NCBI GenBank assembly: GCA_958496175.1
Contig: OY292274.1
Location: 40,744,630 to 40,808,629, forward strand
Origin: Sisyra terminalis
Lineage: Eukaryota; Arthropoda; Insecta; Neuroptera; Sisyridae
Direction: 5' to 3'
Length of the DNA: 64,000 nt
Shown here: positions 50,060-61,446 of the stretch, piece by piece
Position numbering within the stretch: position 1 is the first letter of the stretch
Layout: every line of letters starts with the position of its first letter
Translations under genes and position numbers: made by a program
The notes under the pieces: generated by a model
Database searches by the model: none
Told to the model about the DNA's origin: nothing
What the model saw: only the letters and a program-made list of their open reading frames with translations

Positions 50060-50240
50060 TGATCTTCTTTCTCTTCGGAGACTGTAAAATATCCTGGGCG
50101 GTGGGTGATGATGTTCCGAGGTCTTCCCTCCTCAGCGTCCCATTCCTGGATAGAGCCCAATTGCCCCCAACCCATTGGTTTCCCTTGTATGTCCCGTTCT
50201 TAAGCGAGTCAGGGTGTCTTAACAAATAAATAGGAACATT
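50060..50240 (-). repeat. GC-richer repeat block related to 2866-3035
   Basis: A minus-strand frame of 63 codons (50243-50052) reads HPDSLKNGTYKGNQWVGG and later NGTLRREDLGTSSPTAQD. The P-D-S-L-x-N-G and G-T-L-R-x-E-D-L words recur in the same order at 2876-3030, where the frame is broken. The frame is probably the remnant of a protein carried by a repeat. The family is unknown to me. Confidence 0.45.
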
Positions 50241-50319
50241 CAAGACATTTTTCTTAAGGTATAAAGAACCTTAATTATTTTACGTAAAGTAACTAGCTTT
50301 TACTTACCACTTGGTTGAA

Positions 50320-50872
50320 AAAATGCTCACTCGAAATTTGCCCACAGAAAGTTGCTCACATAAAAATTTACTCTCGTAGAAAATTTTTCACACAGAAATT
50401 AACGCACAGGAAAAAATACTCATTTTATTCATTACTTTATTAATTATTATTTTATTATTAGTATTGTTAGTAGGTATAACGATATTTTACAATAATAAAA
50501 TTAAATTATAAAAAAACTACGAATTAAATTAAATACAAAGTAAAAACTGAAACGTTGCCAGATATTAACTCCACTAAAAGGAACATGGACTCTTATTTTT
50601 TTAATTGTAGCCTTTTCAAAATACAAGATCATTTTTTTTCAAATAGGTTAGTAATGTATTACAATACTAATAATAAAGTAACAATTAATTAAATAATAAA
50701 TGAAATAACTTTTTTTTGAGGGTTAATTTCCATATAAGGATATTTCATTGTAGTTAATTTCTGTGTGAGAAATTTTCTATGTAAGTAAATTTTTATGTAG
50801 GCAACTTTCGTGTGAGCAATAATACAAGTGCGCAATTTTGTGTGGGCAATTTTCGTGTGCGGAAATTTTTCG
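50320..50872. repeat. Foldback element with reiterated short motif in its arms
   Basis: The left arm (50320-50411) contains CTCACTCGAAATTTGCCCAC, AGAAAGTTGCTCACAT and TTTCACACAGAAATTAAC. The right arm (50752-50870) carries the complementary GTTAATTTCTGTGTGAGAAA, GGCAACTTTCGTGTGAGCAA, GTGGGCAATTTTCGTGTG. Within each arm a unit of the type GTGTG(A/G)GCAA-TTTTCGT is repeated at roughly 20-30-base spacing. A loop of about 340 bp is AT-rich. Confidence 0.65.
50515..50592 (+). repeat. Half copy of the 63.1-kb foldback arm
   Basis: AAATTAAATACAAAG, ACGTTGCCAGAT and ACATGGACTC follow the right arm of the repeat at 63078-63288 (AAATTAAAAACAAGG, ACGTTGCCAGAT, AAATGGACGTGAGTC) in the same order. It lies in the loop of the foldback at 50320. 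Confidence 0.45.
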
Positions 50873-51069
50873 TTTCTAGAGAGAAACTATCATGGAATCG
50901 ACGAAAACATACCGCTTCAATTTATTTTTCTTTGTTTTTTATAAATATATTAACAATTATTATTTATTTGTAGTTTTAATTTTATATATATATTCTTAGC
51001 TTTCCTTAAAGTATAAATATTCACCAACTTATTAATAATTATTACACGACTTAATCGTTAAACGACAAT

Positions 51070-51190
51070 CGTTGTGTCTACTTGGGCGCGCACCTTAGGG
51101 CTCACTCCTCGTTGGGGTACCCCGGCTTCGTTTTTCCGCCCTTTATGAGAAACCCAAACTGGTGGAACTACATTTGGACGCTACAGGATA
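51070..51190. other. GC-rich patch, unrecognised
   Basis: CTTGGGCGCGCACC, CACTCCTCGTTGGGGTACCC and CGGCTTCGTTTTTCCGCCC stand out from AT-rich DNA. All the forward frames are partly open (for example GVPRLRFSALYEKPKLVELH in one), with no decisive match. It lies about 0.8 kb from the repeat block at 50060 and could belong to the same old element. Confidence 0.3.
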
Positions 51191-51956
51191 TTTATAAAGT
51201 TAAATCAAATCTACTTATTTGTATGTATTTCTATAAAATTGTTGCAAATATTTTTATTACAATATATAGTACGTAGTATAATCTTTTAAATCACAAATTG
51301 GTAGTAGCATAAGTTAGTCATAGTTAATTATTATCGATTTGAATAAAGCTAGTTCTGAAGTTATGGAACAAATTCTCGTTCCAACGGCGAATCAAATGTT
51401 TTAATCAAATAAGTTTAATAAATGATGGTCCAATGTTCCTGCTGTAATATTTTATTCAATAAGTAGACTCAAACATTTGATCCACTGTTATATATCAAAC
51501 TACACAATATTACAATTTAAATATTGAATAAATCAACTCAAAGACGAAAGAAAACAAGACGGGTTTTGATGAATAAGAAAAGAAATACATCGTGCGATGA
51601 CAATTCCTCTAATTTCTAATTTTATATGATCCAGTCTTAGTCGTTGAAATAAACTATTGAAAATTTTTATTAGAACATTGGAATCTGGTAGCATTTTTTT
51701 GATTCAGACCAAAAATTCCAACTTTGGCTGGTACCATCAATTTCATCGACAGATGAACGAAAAAATATTTGTTGCTTGACATTGAACGCTTACAAGTTCA
51801 AATGACGAACATATGATTCACCGAGAAATTGTTGGTTATATCGTATAAAATAAGATAAGAACCAATTGTAAACTAGGACAATGATTAGACTATTCAATCA
51901 TTCAAAAAAATCCTGAGGTATTTGTTATTCATTAAATATAGTATATACATAACTGT

Positions 51957-52105
51957 AACCTACTGATGACCGAGAGGTTAAGGTGGCCGCTCCAAAACTG
52001 GTAGATGCTGGGTTCGTTTCTTGTATCAAACAAATTTTCAATATTTTCCTCGATTTACGATTTTTTTTTAGCCCTAGAGTCTTTGAAAATTTTGGCAGAT
52101 ACATA
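51957..52105 (+). repeat. tRNA-derived SINE
   Basis: AACCTACTGATGACCGAGAG, GTTAAGGTGGCCGCTCC, AAAACTGGTAGATGCTGGG, TTCGTTTCTTGTATC and the AATTTTCAATATTTTCC stretch are in order. The tail is cut short after AGCCCTAGAGTC. Confidence 0.75.
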
Positions 52106-52906
52106 ATGATGATCCATAAAAAAACATACGTATTTTTATATAAAGATCAAACAAGCTTTAAATTTACGAGTTAAGTTCCTTATTTACCTAATAATAAAAA
52201 AAGTAGTCATGATGTTAAAAACTAGTTTCTAAAGAAAATATTTTCTTAGTGTACATTGTACTATGTAATTCCCCTGCGCTGCATGTTATCTTTATAGAAT
52301 TCTGACTTCACTAACTAAAATCCATTTACTTTAAAGTACTTGAATTACCTGTCCATATTTTCTTATTTAAACAAAATTCAGTATCAGAATTATAATAAAT
52401 CAAATTTAGTAGTTCCGTAACTTAAATAATTATGAAAAATTTATCATAATTAGCACGTTTATTTATCAGGGCTGTATTTAAGTTTGCGGTACTCCATTTA
52501 AAGAGAATTTAAATGATTCAGTAAAATTTAAAAATCACATAAAACTGGCGTCTGTACTTTTCTAATAACATTTTATTATTCACAGTAAATACACAGGAAA
52601 ATGAGGTCCTGTAAAGTACTTTTTAATTTTTAACATGTGATAGACTAAAGATATTTTTATGATTTTTTTTTAGTTCAGATTATAATTTACTAGTAAGTAG
52701 TGTGCTAAAAAAGTGTTGTGAAATACTCGACTGGGCCTTTGTGAATTATTTAAAAATATCTTTGAAGGCTTGAAAAATAAGTTTTCAATAGAAATTACCT
52801 AGTTTATTATTATATTCTGATTATTATGAAAAACCTTAATTTTAAAACTCCATTTAATTACACACAATTCTTAACAAAATAGTTTAATTTTCTTCAAAAG
52901 TGTATA

Positions 52907-53252
52907 GTATATAGCAGAGGTGAGCAAACGGTCGATTGCAAACAGGTCGGTAGTCGATCGCAGGCATTATAAATAATTTTTTAGGTAAATTTCAAAGCTT
53001 TTAATTGGAAATGTGAACCAAAAATTTTGCAAACAATGAAACTTGAATTTACATAAATTTAAACATGCATTCTACAACGGATATTACCAATTCCCAAATA
53101 GCGCTTCTAATACTCCCTTCATCTCATTTTCTCTTTAAATTAGTTTTCTTTTTATTTAAACCCATTTTTCGAAGTCGAACACGTAAAATTAAGAAAAAAT
53201 TGTGTCGATCATACCAGTATTAACAACAGCAAATTATTTCAAAAGTATATAG
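52907..53252. mobile_element. hAT-like MITE, right end degraded
   Basis: The left end CAGAGGTGAGCAAACGG and the body (for example AACGGATATTACCAATTCC and AATACTCCCTTCA) follow the element at 36544. GTATATAG occurs at 52907-52914 and again at 53245-53252, which could be the target duplication. However, the expected GTTTGCCCA-type right end is missing and nearby flanking text is also similar, so the right boundary is uncertain. Confidence 0.5.
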
Positions 53253-54790
53253 CCATAGTATATCATTAGACTTAGAAAATTGTCTTAAAAGAAAATAAGG
53301 TTGAGTCTTTTCCACGTATCAGTATTGTTTGTAAGATTTAGAGAGAAAGCTTTCCTTTGATAGAAATAGCATCTTAAATTGTTTCCTAGTGCTTTTAAAG
53401 CTCAAGCTTAAGCAATTGTAGTAGAGATCTGTAGTTTCCACCATCTTGAATTGGTAGGCTACTGTTAGAAGAAGAAAGCTTAATCAAAATTTCATTTAAT
53501 AGAAATTAAATTAAAAAATACAAATAAAACATAAAAGTAAAAATTTATTCGATTCAAATAAATTATCACAATTGTTTCGATTGTTATTGTTCTTTGAAAT
53601 TAGAAAATCCAAATCCAATTTATTTAGTGTTATTGATGATAGCATTGCCACGCCAATTGTATTTTAAATTCATTATATATCTACTATACAGAGTTAAACA
53701 GTTATGAGCAAGGTGTGTTGTAGGTATTCAGTATTGATTGGAATTACAAAAAAGAAACATAGATAAATTTTGGAAAGTCAACGATGAAAATAATGAACTA
53801 AGAATGAGTATGAATTGTACTGTTGTTGAGACTATAATGTTTGGTGTGTTACGTTTTATGAAGAATGGCGTTGGTTATTGTTTTCGTTGGTGACGACAAA
53901 TTTCGAATTTTTTTCAACATCCGGACAAGTCGTGGTTGACCTACGACCGCCTTACCATAACTGGGCGCGTCCTGAATGAATTTTTAGATGTCTTATACCA
54001 ACCCAAATACAAAATAATTTGTAATTCCAAAGCAGAACAGATTAAATTCTACATGACATTTTCGAAAAAAAAAGGTTAAACAATTCATATTTAATTATGT
54101 GGCTTGACGAAGATATGACGCATTTTCAACAGCCTTTTCATCGTAGTCTTCTTCAAGTAATCGAATAATTATGCTCGCCTATAGGACAAACCTAACTTGA
54201 CTTACTCACTTTGTTTTCTATTCATATTATAAGTATAGAAGGTATAATGGAATAGTTGTAAGGCTGTTGTTGAAAAGTTGGAGTGCGTGGGCTTGCACTT
54301 TGTACAAATGTAACTCGAGAACGTGTAACATGATCGGTGATCAAAATGGCTGGAGTGGAGGCCCTGGGGCCAAAAAAAGGTCAGGGGCCCCACGCGACCC
54401 CACGCAGTTCAAATGTCACGCTGTCTGACTCACGTGCGGCTATACTTTTGTCAAATTACTTTTTTTTTCTTTATATTCAATGCAAACATTATAGATGTCA
54501 TCGCGTTTTACATTAGAATTTACCACGTTTGCTGTCAAGCGTTTACATACGTTATGATTTAAATTATTATTCTTGATATTTATGATGATGTATGTAATGT
54601 TACAACCTTACAATTCTAATTCAATGTATGACAAATACGACAAAACTTGTTCTTAACTTATTACCAATTTCCTCTATATTTGAAGTAACCTAAAGAGAGG
54701 AGACCAGAGATGGACTTATTAAATCTTTTAACAACTAACAAATTTATTTATTTATTTTTGTAAATATATGTTAGTTTATTGCTATTTACA

Positions 54791-55415
54791 TACACTCCCT
54801 GGCCATATTATTAGACGCACTTATGATTTCATACAAAATGTACATATTCTACTAAATTAAATTTAATATTGTATACTTTTTACATTGTAAAAAGTTGTAT
54901 TGATTTTAAAGAAATATATTTTCTGGATAAGGGTAAAACCTTGTTTATTATCTCTATTACCATACTTTAGGATAATAGCCTTGATTTAAAACCCATTATA
55001 AAATATGTGGAATTGCTGAAGAAAAAGTAGCTAAAGAGGAGGTCACAATAGAAAAATAGCCCTTAGAAAAAATATTCACGTATGGAATCATCCACAAATA
55101 CAGCAGACGATATTGTCCTACATAGACAGCTTACTGCGCAGAATGGGAACTTAAATATCAGTATACGGGCTTTCAATTAAATATTAAACATTTCAGCTTG
55201 CCATAATTAGGAAGATGTTTAATTTATTTGATGTTAAAAATGTATTTTTTAGTAAATATAATTTTTGGTCATGTTAGTTGGTAATAAGCGTAATTAATAA
55301 AATGTGTATAGGAAAGTTAAATCCAATCAAAAATATGGACCCCAAATAAAATAGCTGTTACTTCAGGTTTTGTACAAAAGCTATAGCGCGTTTATTGATA
55401 TGGCTAGAGAACGTA
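54791..55415 (+). mobile_element. Tc1-like 621-bp derivative, copy 2
   Basis: TA flanks a 621-bp insert (54793-55413), the same length as copy 1 at 42788 and in the opposite orientation. The left end is CACTCCCTGGCCATATTATT. From 54971 the + strand has the transposase C-terminal text DNSLDLKPI, after which one extra base breaks the frame before the N-M-W-x-L-L-K part. The downstream words VWNHPQIQQTI are recognisable. The right end is more diverged (GGCTAGAGAACG). Confidence 0.8.
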
Positions 55416-55419
55416 CATT

Positions 55420-56700
55420 ATATACATATTAAGAGTACCGGAAAGTATTGTCGTTTTTTCAATATATAATTAAAACACAAAATTTTGTTACAGTTATTGA
55501 TTTTTAATCAATGATATAATCAGCCTCAATAGTATCAACGTTTTGACATTTAGTGTGCAAATTTTTAATGCCGTATAAGTAAAAATCAATTGATTACTAA
55601 GAACAATATCCAAAAATTACATTTTGAACATCACTTAGTAAATGTGGTAACAATTGAAATAAATAGATATCCGATGATCTTTGAACGATTATAGTGAGTA
55701 CGGTAACAACACCTCATCCTTAATTAAATAGTTTTTTTCTAGGGCTTGTCTTCTGCAGAAGGGTTTTATATTACCGTGTTGCAGCATAGAATTTTATCTG
55801 TTAACAGTTTTTGGACACTTTTTGGTATTTGGCCGATCGATTAAGATTGATTGGGATTATTTGACAGCTCTTCAACTTTCTGGCATGCCTTTGGCACCAT
55901 TTCCCCCCTTAACTTTTTATTGGTTAAATTTTTTGTCATATTTTTTGGTACCTGTTGGAGAAATGAAAATTATTGGCATTAATGAACTTCTAATGCACTT
56001 AGACAAACATTGAAATTGTTTTTAGTAACAATTTTGCATTGTTATCTTGTGAAACTCGATGAGCATACAACACCGAGTTTATATTCTTTCGGGTTTTTGG
56101 TTTTCCCATTTCAATATAAATTTTGAAATAGAAAATATTGTAATTTTTAGTAAGTTGATAAATTACTCTAATCATAAAATATCTTTAATTCAAGTATGAG
56201 CCGTAGTTCAACCTCGGTGCAGTACTTTAGAGAAATGTAGAGAGGACGCTACCAGTGCGGGTTGACCAGTGATGGTTGTCTGCACCATTAGTAGGTACAC
56301 CATTTATTAAAAAACTACCCCTAATGATTTGACCCATAACCTAAAGTTTTCATTATGAACAGATAGTATTGAAAGCAATAAAACTATTCAGAATATTGAG
56401 CTTACGTTAAGTGGAAATATAAAAAGATATTTATGGGGAAAATATTTCTCCTGAATTCAAATAAAAAGCTACAAAAATAAATATTCAACATTCAATTTTT
56501 CAAAACGTTTGCGAATAAAGGAGCTCAAATTTTGAAAATAAATTGAACGACTTTGAACTACCCAACCTTGAAGCATTTTGCTATGAATAGATAACACAGA
56601 AAAAATAAGTATACTGCTACAAATGATTGAACCAACCGTAAAATATTTTTTTTTTTCAGAGAAGAGAAGCTTATATAGAAGTTCAATTTTAAGTTAAAAA
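55420..56700. other. AT-rich intron DNA, nothing recognisable
   Basis: A 63-codon + frame at 55822-56013 and a slightly GC-richer spot at 56205-56300 were considered, but neither shows splice sites or family resemblance. Confidence 0.35.
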
Positions 56701-56719
56701 TATGGGCGAAGTTTCCCAG

Positions 56720-56815
56720 GCTTCGGCTAGCCAACCACTAGTGGTCGCTGTACAAAATTAACCTGGACCAAACATAATTTTCTACAGCGACAACTAGCAA
56801 TTGGCTAACAGAAGC
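56720..56815. repeat. Short hairpin MITE-like repeat
   Basis: The left arm GCTTCGGCTAGCCAACCACT, AGTGGTCGCTGTA pairs with the right arm CTACAGCGACAACTAGCAAT, TGGCTAACAGAAGC. The arms are about 33 bases with a 30-base loop. The total of 96 bp is small for a MITE. Confidence 0.65.
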
Positions 56816-57012
56816 TTTGAGATTTTTTAAGTAGTCTAAACTTCATCTACATTTTTAACACAGAATTGCACTTTTATGTAAGTCTTTTTCCTTCCTTTTT
56901 TCATGATTTTTAGAATTTCGTAGTTGAGCTTAAATAAAGCTCATGATCGCTAAAATGTTAAAATTTCAAAAATAAGTTCAAATTTGCATTATTCACGTTC
57001 TTATCCATGGTT

Positions 57013-57228
57013 TATAACAGTAAATGAATCTTTTTTTGGATATTAAATACTTGATGTTTTTATTTCATCTTCGTTCAACGTTTCGCTACTTTCGTACCTT
57101 CATTAGGTAAATAACTGGTAAATAAATGTTGTACCTGAAGAAGCTACGAAAACAGCAAAACGTTGTACGAAGATGAAATAAAAACATCAAGTATTTAGTA
57201 TCCAAAAAAGAGATTCATTTACTGTTAT
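57013..57228. mobile_element. Foldback MITE with about 95-bp arms
   Basis: TATAACAGTAAATGAATC at the left edge is mirrored by GATTCATTTACTGTTATA at the right edge. Inside, GGATATTAAATACTTGATG, TTTTTATTTCATCTTCG and CAACGTTTCGCT pair with AAAACGTTGTACGAAG, ATGAAATAAAAACATC and AAGTATTTAGTATCC. Only about 25 bp separates the arms. A related phrase (GCGAAACGTTGTGCAAAA) occurs at about 24274. Confidence 0.75.
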
Positions 57229-58441
57229 ATTAATAAGTCCAAATTTTCATGTTTGGTATACCTAAAAATTGTCGAAAAACATTTGTTTCTAATTGACATA
57301 CATATATAGTTGGCCTCAGTAGAGGAATAGAGTAAAATAAAATAGTAAAATAGTAAAGTTTATTGGGTTGGTTAATATATTTTAAAGCTTTCCTTTACAA
57401 TTTTTTTGTACCTCATAAAGCCATAGATTAGATAATAATCTATGGGCACAAGGGAGCTCTTCCGCGCTGCGGTGTCAAAAATAAAACTTGTCACGAAGAT
57501 CGCCGATCTTCAGCAGAGTCATAAGAAGAATAATAAGAAGGTAATAAGTGTTACAGTTATTTATAATACTACAACAGATTAAAATTTTATTTTTGATAGT
57601 CCATTGTTATTTTTAAGATTTAGCTACGAATATCAATAGTGAAAATTATCGTCCATTTTTGTGTTCTAATTATAGAAATCAAGAAAAAAAAGAAGCAAGT
57701 TGCCTCAGTTTCATCAACTAGTTAGAATTTTGATACGAAATTGGTAGGTTATCGTACCAATTGACCCAAATTTCATTTACGACTCCAGCTGGTACTCAAA
57801 CGTGTTAAATGTGGTTTCAGCTTAGCATAATTAACAAACAAGAAAAATAATAGCGAAACTAAACTTTAAAAACTGAGAACGACCGAAATGAATGCCTCCT
57901 TTGTTGAAAAGTTCACGAACTTTTTTTTCATTTAAATAATTGTGTTCTTTGAATTTTGACTCTTATGCATTGAGTTAATAATTTTAAGCTCATGTCTGCA
58001 TTTTAATATGTGTGACAGAGAATGCTTTGCCCGAAAAAAAGTTTTCTAAACAAATCGCTAGGATTTTTTTTATACGTTAAGATAATTTTCCTACGTAGTA
58101 GACTAAACACATATTTTTGGGAGATGCATCAATTAAATTTGTCTGAAAAAAAAATGAAAATTGAGATGGATATAATAAATGGATATAATAAATATGTTAC
58201 TAAAAAGATAATTTCAACAAATTCAAAGACAGTATGAAGTTGATCCCATTTAAAATGGTTATTTTCTGATAAACCAAACGACGATAATTTTGATATGAAT
58301 GTATGTAAATGTGTATGACCCAAGTAAAATACGTTATAAAAAATGCATGAATATGAAATATTGTGTTTTGTGGCTAGCAAAAGACAGGGAATTGAGTTGA
58401 ACTGGAGAAAGGCGACGACTTTTAACCTATTTAACCTTTAG

Positions 58442-58590
58442 TCTCCGATGACGACAGCGGTGCCAGCATTTACCTTGACTCTACGAACGGAAGGTCAGAG
58501 GTCCCAAGTCACGGCCACGACCAGAACTGCCTCCGACACCAAACAGCTCATTGTTTCTTTCCACCACAGTCTCTTTCCAATCTTGTTAAG
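58442..58590 (+). CDS. Second coding exon of the unrecognised gene
   Basis: It is bounded by a pyrimidine-rich acceptor (TTTTAACCTATTTAACCTTTAG, ending at 58441) and the donor AAG|GTGAAG (GT at 58591-58592). In the frame that starts after two bases it is open throughout: SDDDSGASIYLDSTNGRSEV, PSHGHDQNCLRHQTAHCFFP, PQSLSNLVK. The two leading bases TC join the last base G of exon 13811-13925 to give GTC, Val, so phase and strand agree. The exon ends in phase 0. The Asp/Ser-rich, hydrophilic text suggests a disordered linker. A competing frame from the ATG at 58448 is also open to a stop just past the donor, but lacks the phase match. No family recognised; the protein continues beyond the window. 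Confidence 0.6.
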
Positions 58591-60081
58591 GTGAAGATAA
58601 ATTGAGAAACTAACAAAATCTTTTCAACTATATTTGTTTACCGCGATTACTAGTTCTAATATTTAAAAAAAATCAACCATCTTTTTGAAAAACAATGAGT
58701 TCAAGTTAAAAAGTGTTTTGGAATCTATAGATACAATTGTAGTAATATCTTAATGAACATGAAATTTTAGTTCAGAAGATTGTTGAATGAAATGTGGTTG
58801 TGCTTAGATCGTGAGCCGGTAGTTTGTATTGAAAGTGAAGGTAAATCTTATGCTATTTACAATTCGTTTTTTCCACGTCTTGGTTCAGTCATTAAGGTCT
58901 CTATTTATACTCGATCTAACATTATGGTTATTTTCTCACTAAGAGACTTACAGAAGTAGTTTTCAGATGCTTCCAATTACAATCATTACCTCACTATTAT
59001 GTTATCGGTAGAAACATTAAGATCCATTTTTCGTCGATAAAATAGTTCAATAACAGAATTTATTGAAAATTTTTTGTTGCTTTTCCCAAAGAAATAAATT
59101 GAGTTATTTACAATCAAAATTTCTTACACAACATCATTGCTGACTTGATTTGACTTACTGACTTTGGTATTGATTAACTCTTAACTTCTTATCTTTTATT
59201 ATTACGACGTTTGTATCTGTGTTTAAAATGGAAACTAAATACTTATTGATTGCTTCAAATAAACTGAAAATAGAAAAGGACATATTAAGCAATACTTTCT
59301 TTAAAGAATGATTAATGTAATGTTTAAAAGTAATTTTGTAATTGCTATTATTAACATATTGCAATTTGTTTGGTAGAATTGGAATTTGAAATATGTATAG
59401 ATATGTATGGAAACGTCGCTTGATTGCCTCATTAAAAAGCTTCAAGCAAATTCAAAAGTAAAAAAATTAGCTAGAAATGTTTTTTTTAAATAATCACATA
59501 GTTATTTAGAAATTGTTTTTTACCAAATTAAGTTTATTAAGACAAGGTGCATTCTTTTGCTCCATATAGTTTTAAGAAAATTCTTGACTTATCTGCATAA
59601 GTATTAAGTAGGTGCATGCTTGGATCTTCGGAAACGCTTGACATACCATGATAAAACTTTGCACACATTTTCTTAATACTGTTCAACAGCATATGCATAA
59701 TTTAATTTCTGTGAATTGTTCTGTGAGATTAAGTATGTCACTCAAATGTTTTTTTACTTTAGATACCTTTTTGATTAAATTTAATGGTAAATTACTAGTA
59801 TATCTATAGCATTAAAGACTTCCAATCATAAAGTTAAACTTCTATGTTAATAGAATTTTGACAATGCTCAACATGTTCATGTTGAATTTCAAATTCAAAA
59901 CTGGCAATTTCTTTTGAAACTTAAATTAAAACAAAGCTATCAGCGAGAAATCCTATACGAGTTTTAAGGATTTATATATTTTCTGGTTTGAGAATCTGAT
60001 AACTATGAAAGTACTTAGTACTTTACTTAGTATAGAGGTAATTTAAAAACAAAAATGTTCGTATTTTTTAATTTATAATTT
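58591..60081 (+). other. Start of the next intron, AT-rich
   Basis: It follows the donor at 58591. A 96-codon minus-strand frame at 59155-59445 is Lys/Ile/Asn-rich and looks like chance in AT-rich DNA. No further exon was found up to the window end. Confidence 0.4.
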
Positions 60082-60843
60082 ACTATAATCAAAGCTGCCA
60101 AAGATCCTTTAGGATATATCCTTAGATACTAAATAAGTTACTTTTAAATAGTATCCAAGGTTACTTTGGGTGTTTAGTTATTCTTAAAAACTTAATTACT
60201 TAAGAAGTTTAAAATACTTAAAAAAATACTTTCTTTAGTTTCTTTGTATTCTATGTTCTAAGTTTTGTAACGTATGAGAAAAAGTTGTTAAATGATGAGA
60301 TGATACATTTCTTTTCATTATAAATTTAGAAAAAAGAAAAATATGTATACCCTAAGCTTTTGCAAAGACTATACATTTATGATAATTACTACACATTACT
60401 CCAAATTACTACAATTATTACACATTTGACTACTAGAAGAGGTATATTTTGATTTTTTTTAGAATTGAACAAAATAAAACTGTAAATGAAATAGAAAAAT
60501 ATATAAAAACATCAAAACAAACCTACACCTTATTTGAGTAAAGTAAAAATAAAACTCTTATATTTCTTAAAACAAAAATATTAGATTGTAAATTATTTTG
60601 TACAACCAAGTAGACAAGTTCCCCACTTTATTGTAGACTGTATACTTAATTTTTAGTTATTTTTTGTTTTCTTATATACTTTCCGGTATCCAAGATACTT
60701 TTTTAAGTAACAAGATACACCTCTTTATAAAAAGTATCTAAGATATTAGTTGCTTTCTGCGAAAAAATAAAGAAACTGAAATACATTAATTTAGATACTT
60801 TAAAGTAACTACGATACTTTTTTCTGACACCTCTGACTATAAA
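60082..60843. mobile_element. hAT-type non-autonomous element
   Basis: Near-identical 8-base direct repeats ACTATAAT (60082-60089) and ACTATAAA (60836-60843) flank a 746-bp insert. The ends are inverted: CAAAGCTGCCAAAGATCC and CAGAGGTGTCAGAAAAAAG. The interior repeats phrases of the type AAGTATC / GATACTT near both ends. No frame. Confidence 0.7.
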
Positions 60844-61279
60844 GATATTTTTCAATAATTATAATTTTAAAATTGAAGTTTGCATCAATTGTCATATAAA
60901 TTGCTACTAAATGATTTAGTAGTAGGAATGCCTGATAAATACAAACATATAAATGCAACTGTTCAAATATACAAAGCTATACCAGCTTCTTCAGGCGCTT
61001 GTTAATTCATAGTTGGTCTATTCGGGTGTTTGTTTTAGATGAAACGTATTTTTAAATTTTGCCATTATTGTTATAATTAAAAAGGATAATATGAGCACAA
61101 GGCTTGTGCCACAAGCTTTTATTAAAAATATCATAAAACAATCTTTTAAAACAAAACTTTTGTATAAATTGTAGTTATATCTGATTATTTAGTTTTTATT
61201 AATAAAAGATTTTATTTTAAAACAAATCATACTTCTTTCGTTAGAGTCAGTTTTGATGATTTTGCATAAGTCTTTTCTT

Positions 61280-61446
61280 ATTGTTATTTACTGTCGTTTT
61301 ATAACTACTAAGATCTTTAGCGACTCTAGGGTTAATAAAAATTCGTAATAAAGAAATATAGAAAATTTGCTTAATACGAGCAGCGAACCCAAAACCTATT
61401 GGTTTTGAAGCGATCACCTAAACCATTCGGCCACCAGTAGGCTATC
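61280..61446 (-). repeat. tRNA-derived SINE, near full length
   Basis: Reverse-oriented copy: TTGTTATTTACTGTCGTTTT, ATCTTTAGCGACTCTAGGG, TAATACGAGCAGCGAACCC, GGTTTTGAAGCGATCACC, then TTCGGCCACCAGTAGGCTA. Tail, body and head are all present. Confidence 0.8.

Larger units (their letters stand above)
13926..58441 (+). other. Very large intron (about 44.5 kb) between the two coding exons
   Basis: It is bounded by GTAAGT at 13926 and by the acceptor TTAACCTTTAG ending at 58441. Both flanking exons use phase 1, so the reading frame is kept across it. No further coding exon was found inside. The content is transposon debris and AT-rich filler, with two CpG-rich patches. The call depends on the two exons belonging to one gene, which is inference from phase and strand. 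Confidence 0.55.

Noticed and set aside
53920..54440. GC-richer spots (for example GACCTACGACCGCC and GGGGCCCCACGCGACCCC)
   Set aside because: No frame, splice pair or repeat partner was found, so they are left unassigned.
58448..58594. 48-codon frame from the ATG inside the second exon
   Set aside because: It has Thr/Ser-rich text and stops just past the donor. The other frame is open across the whole exon and matches the phase of exon 13811-13925.
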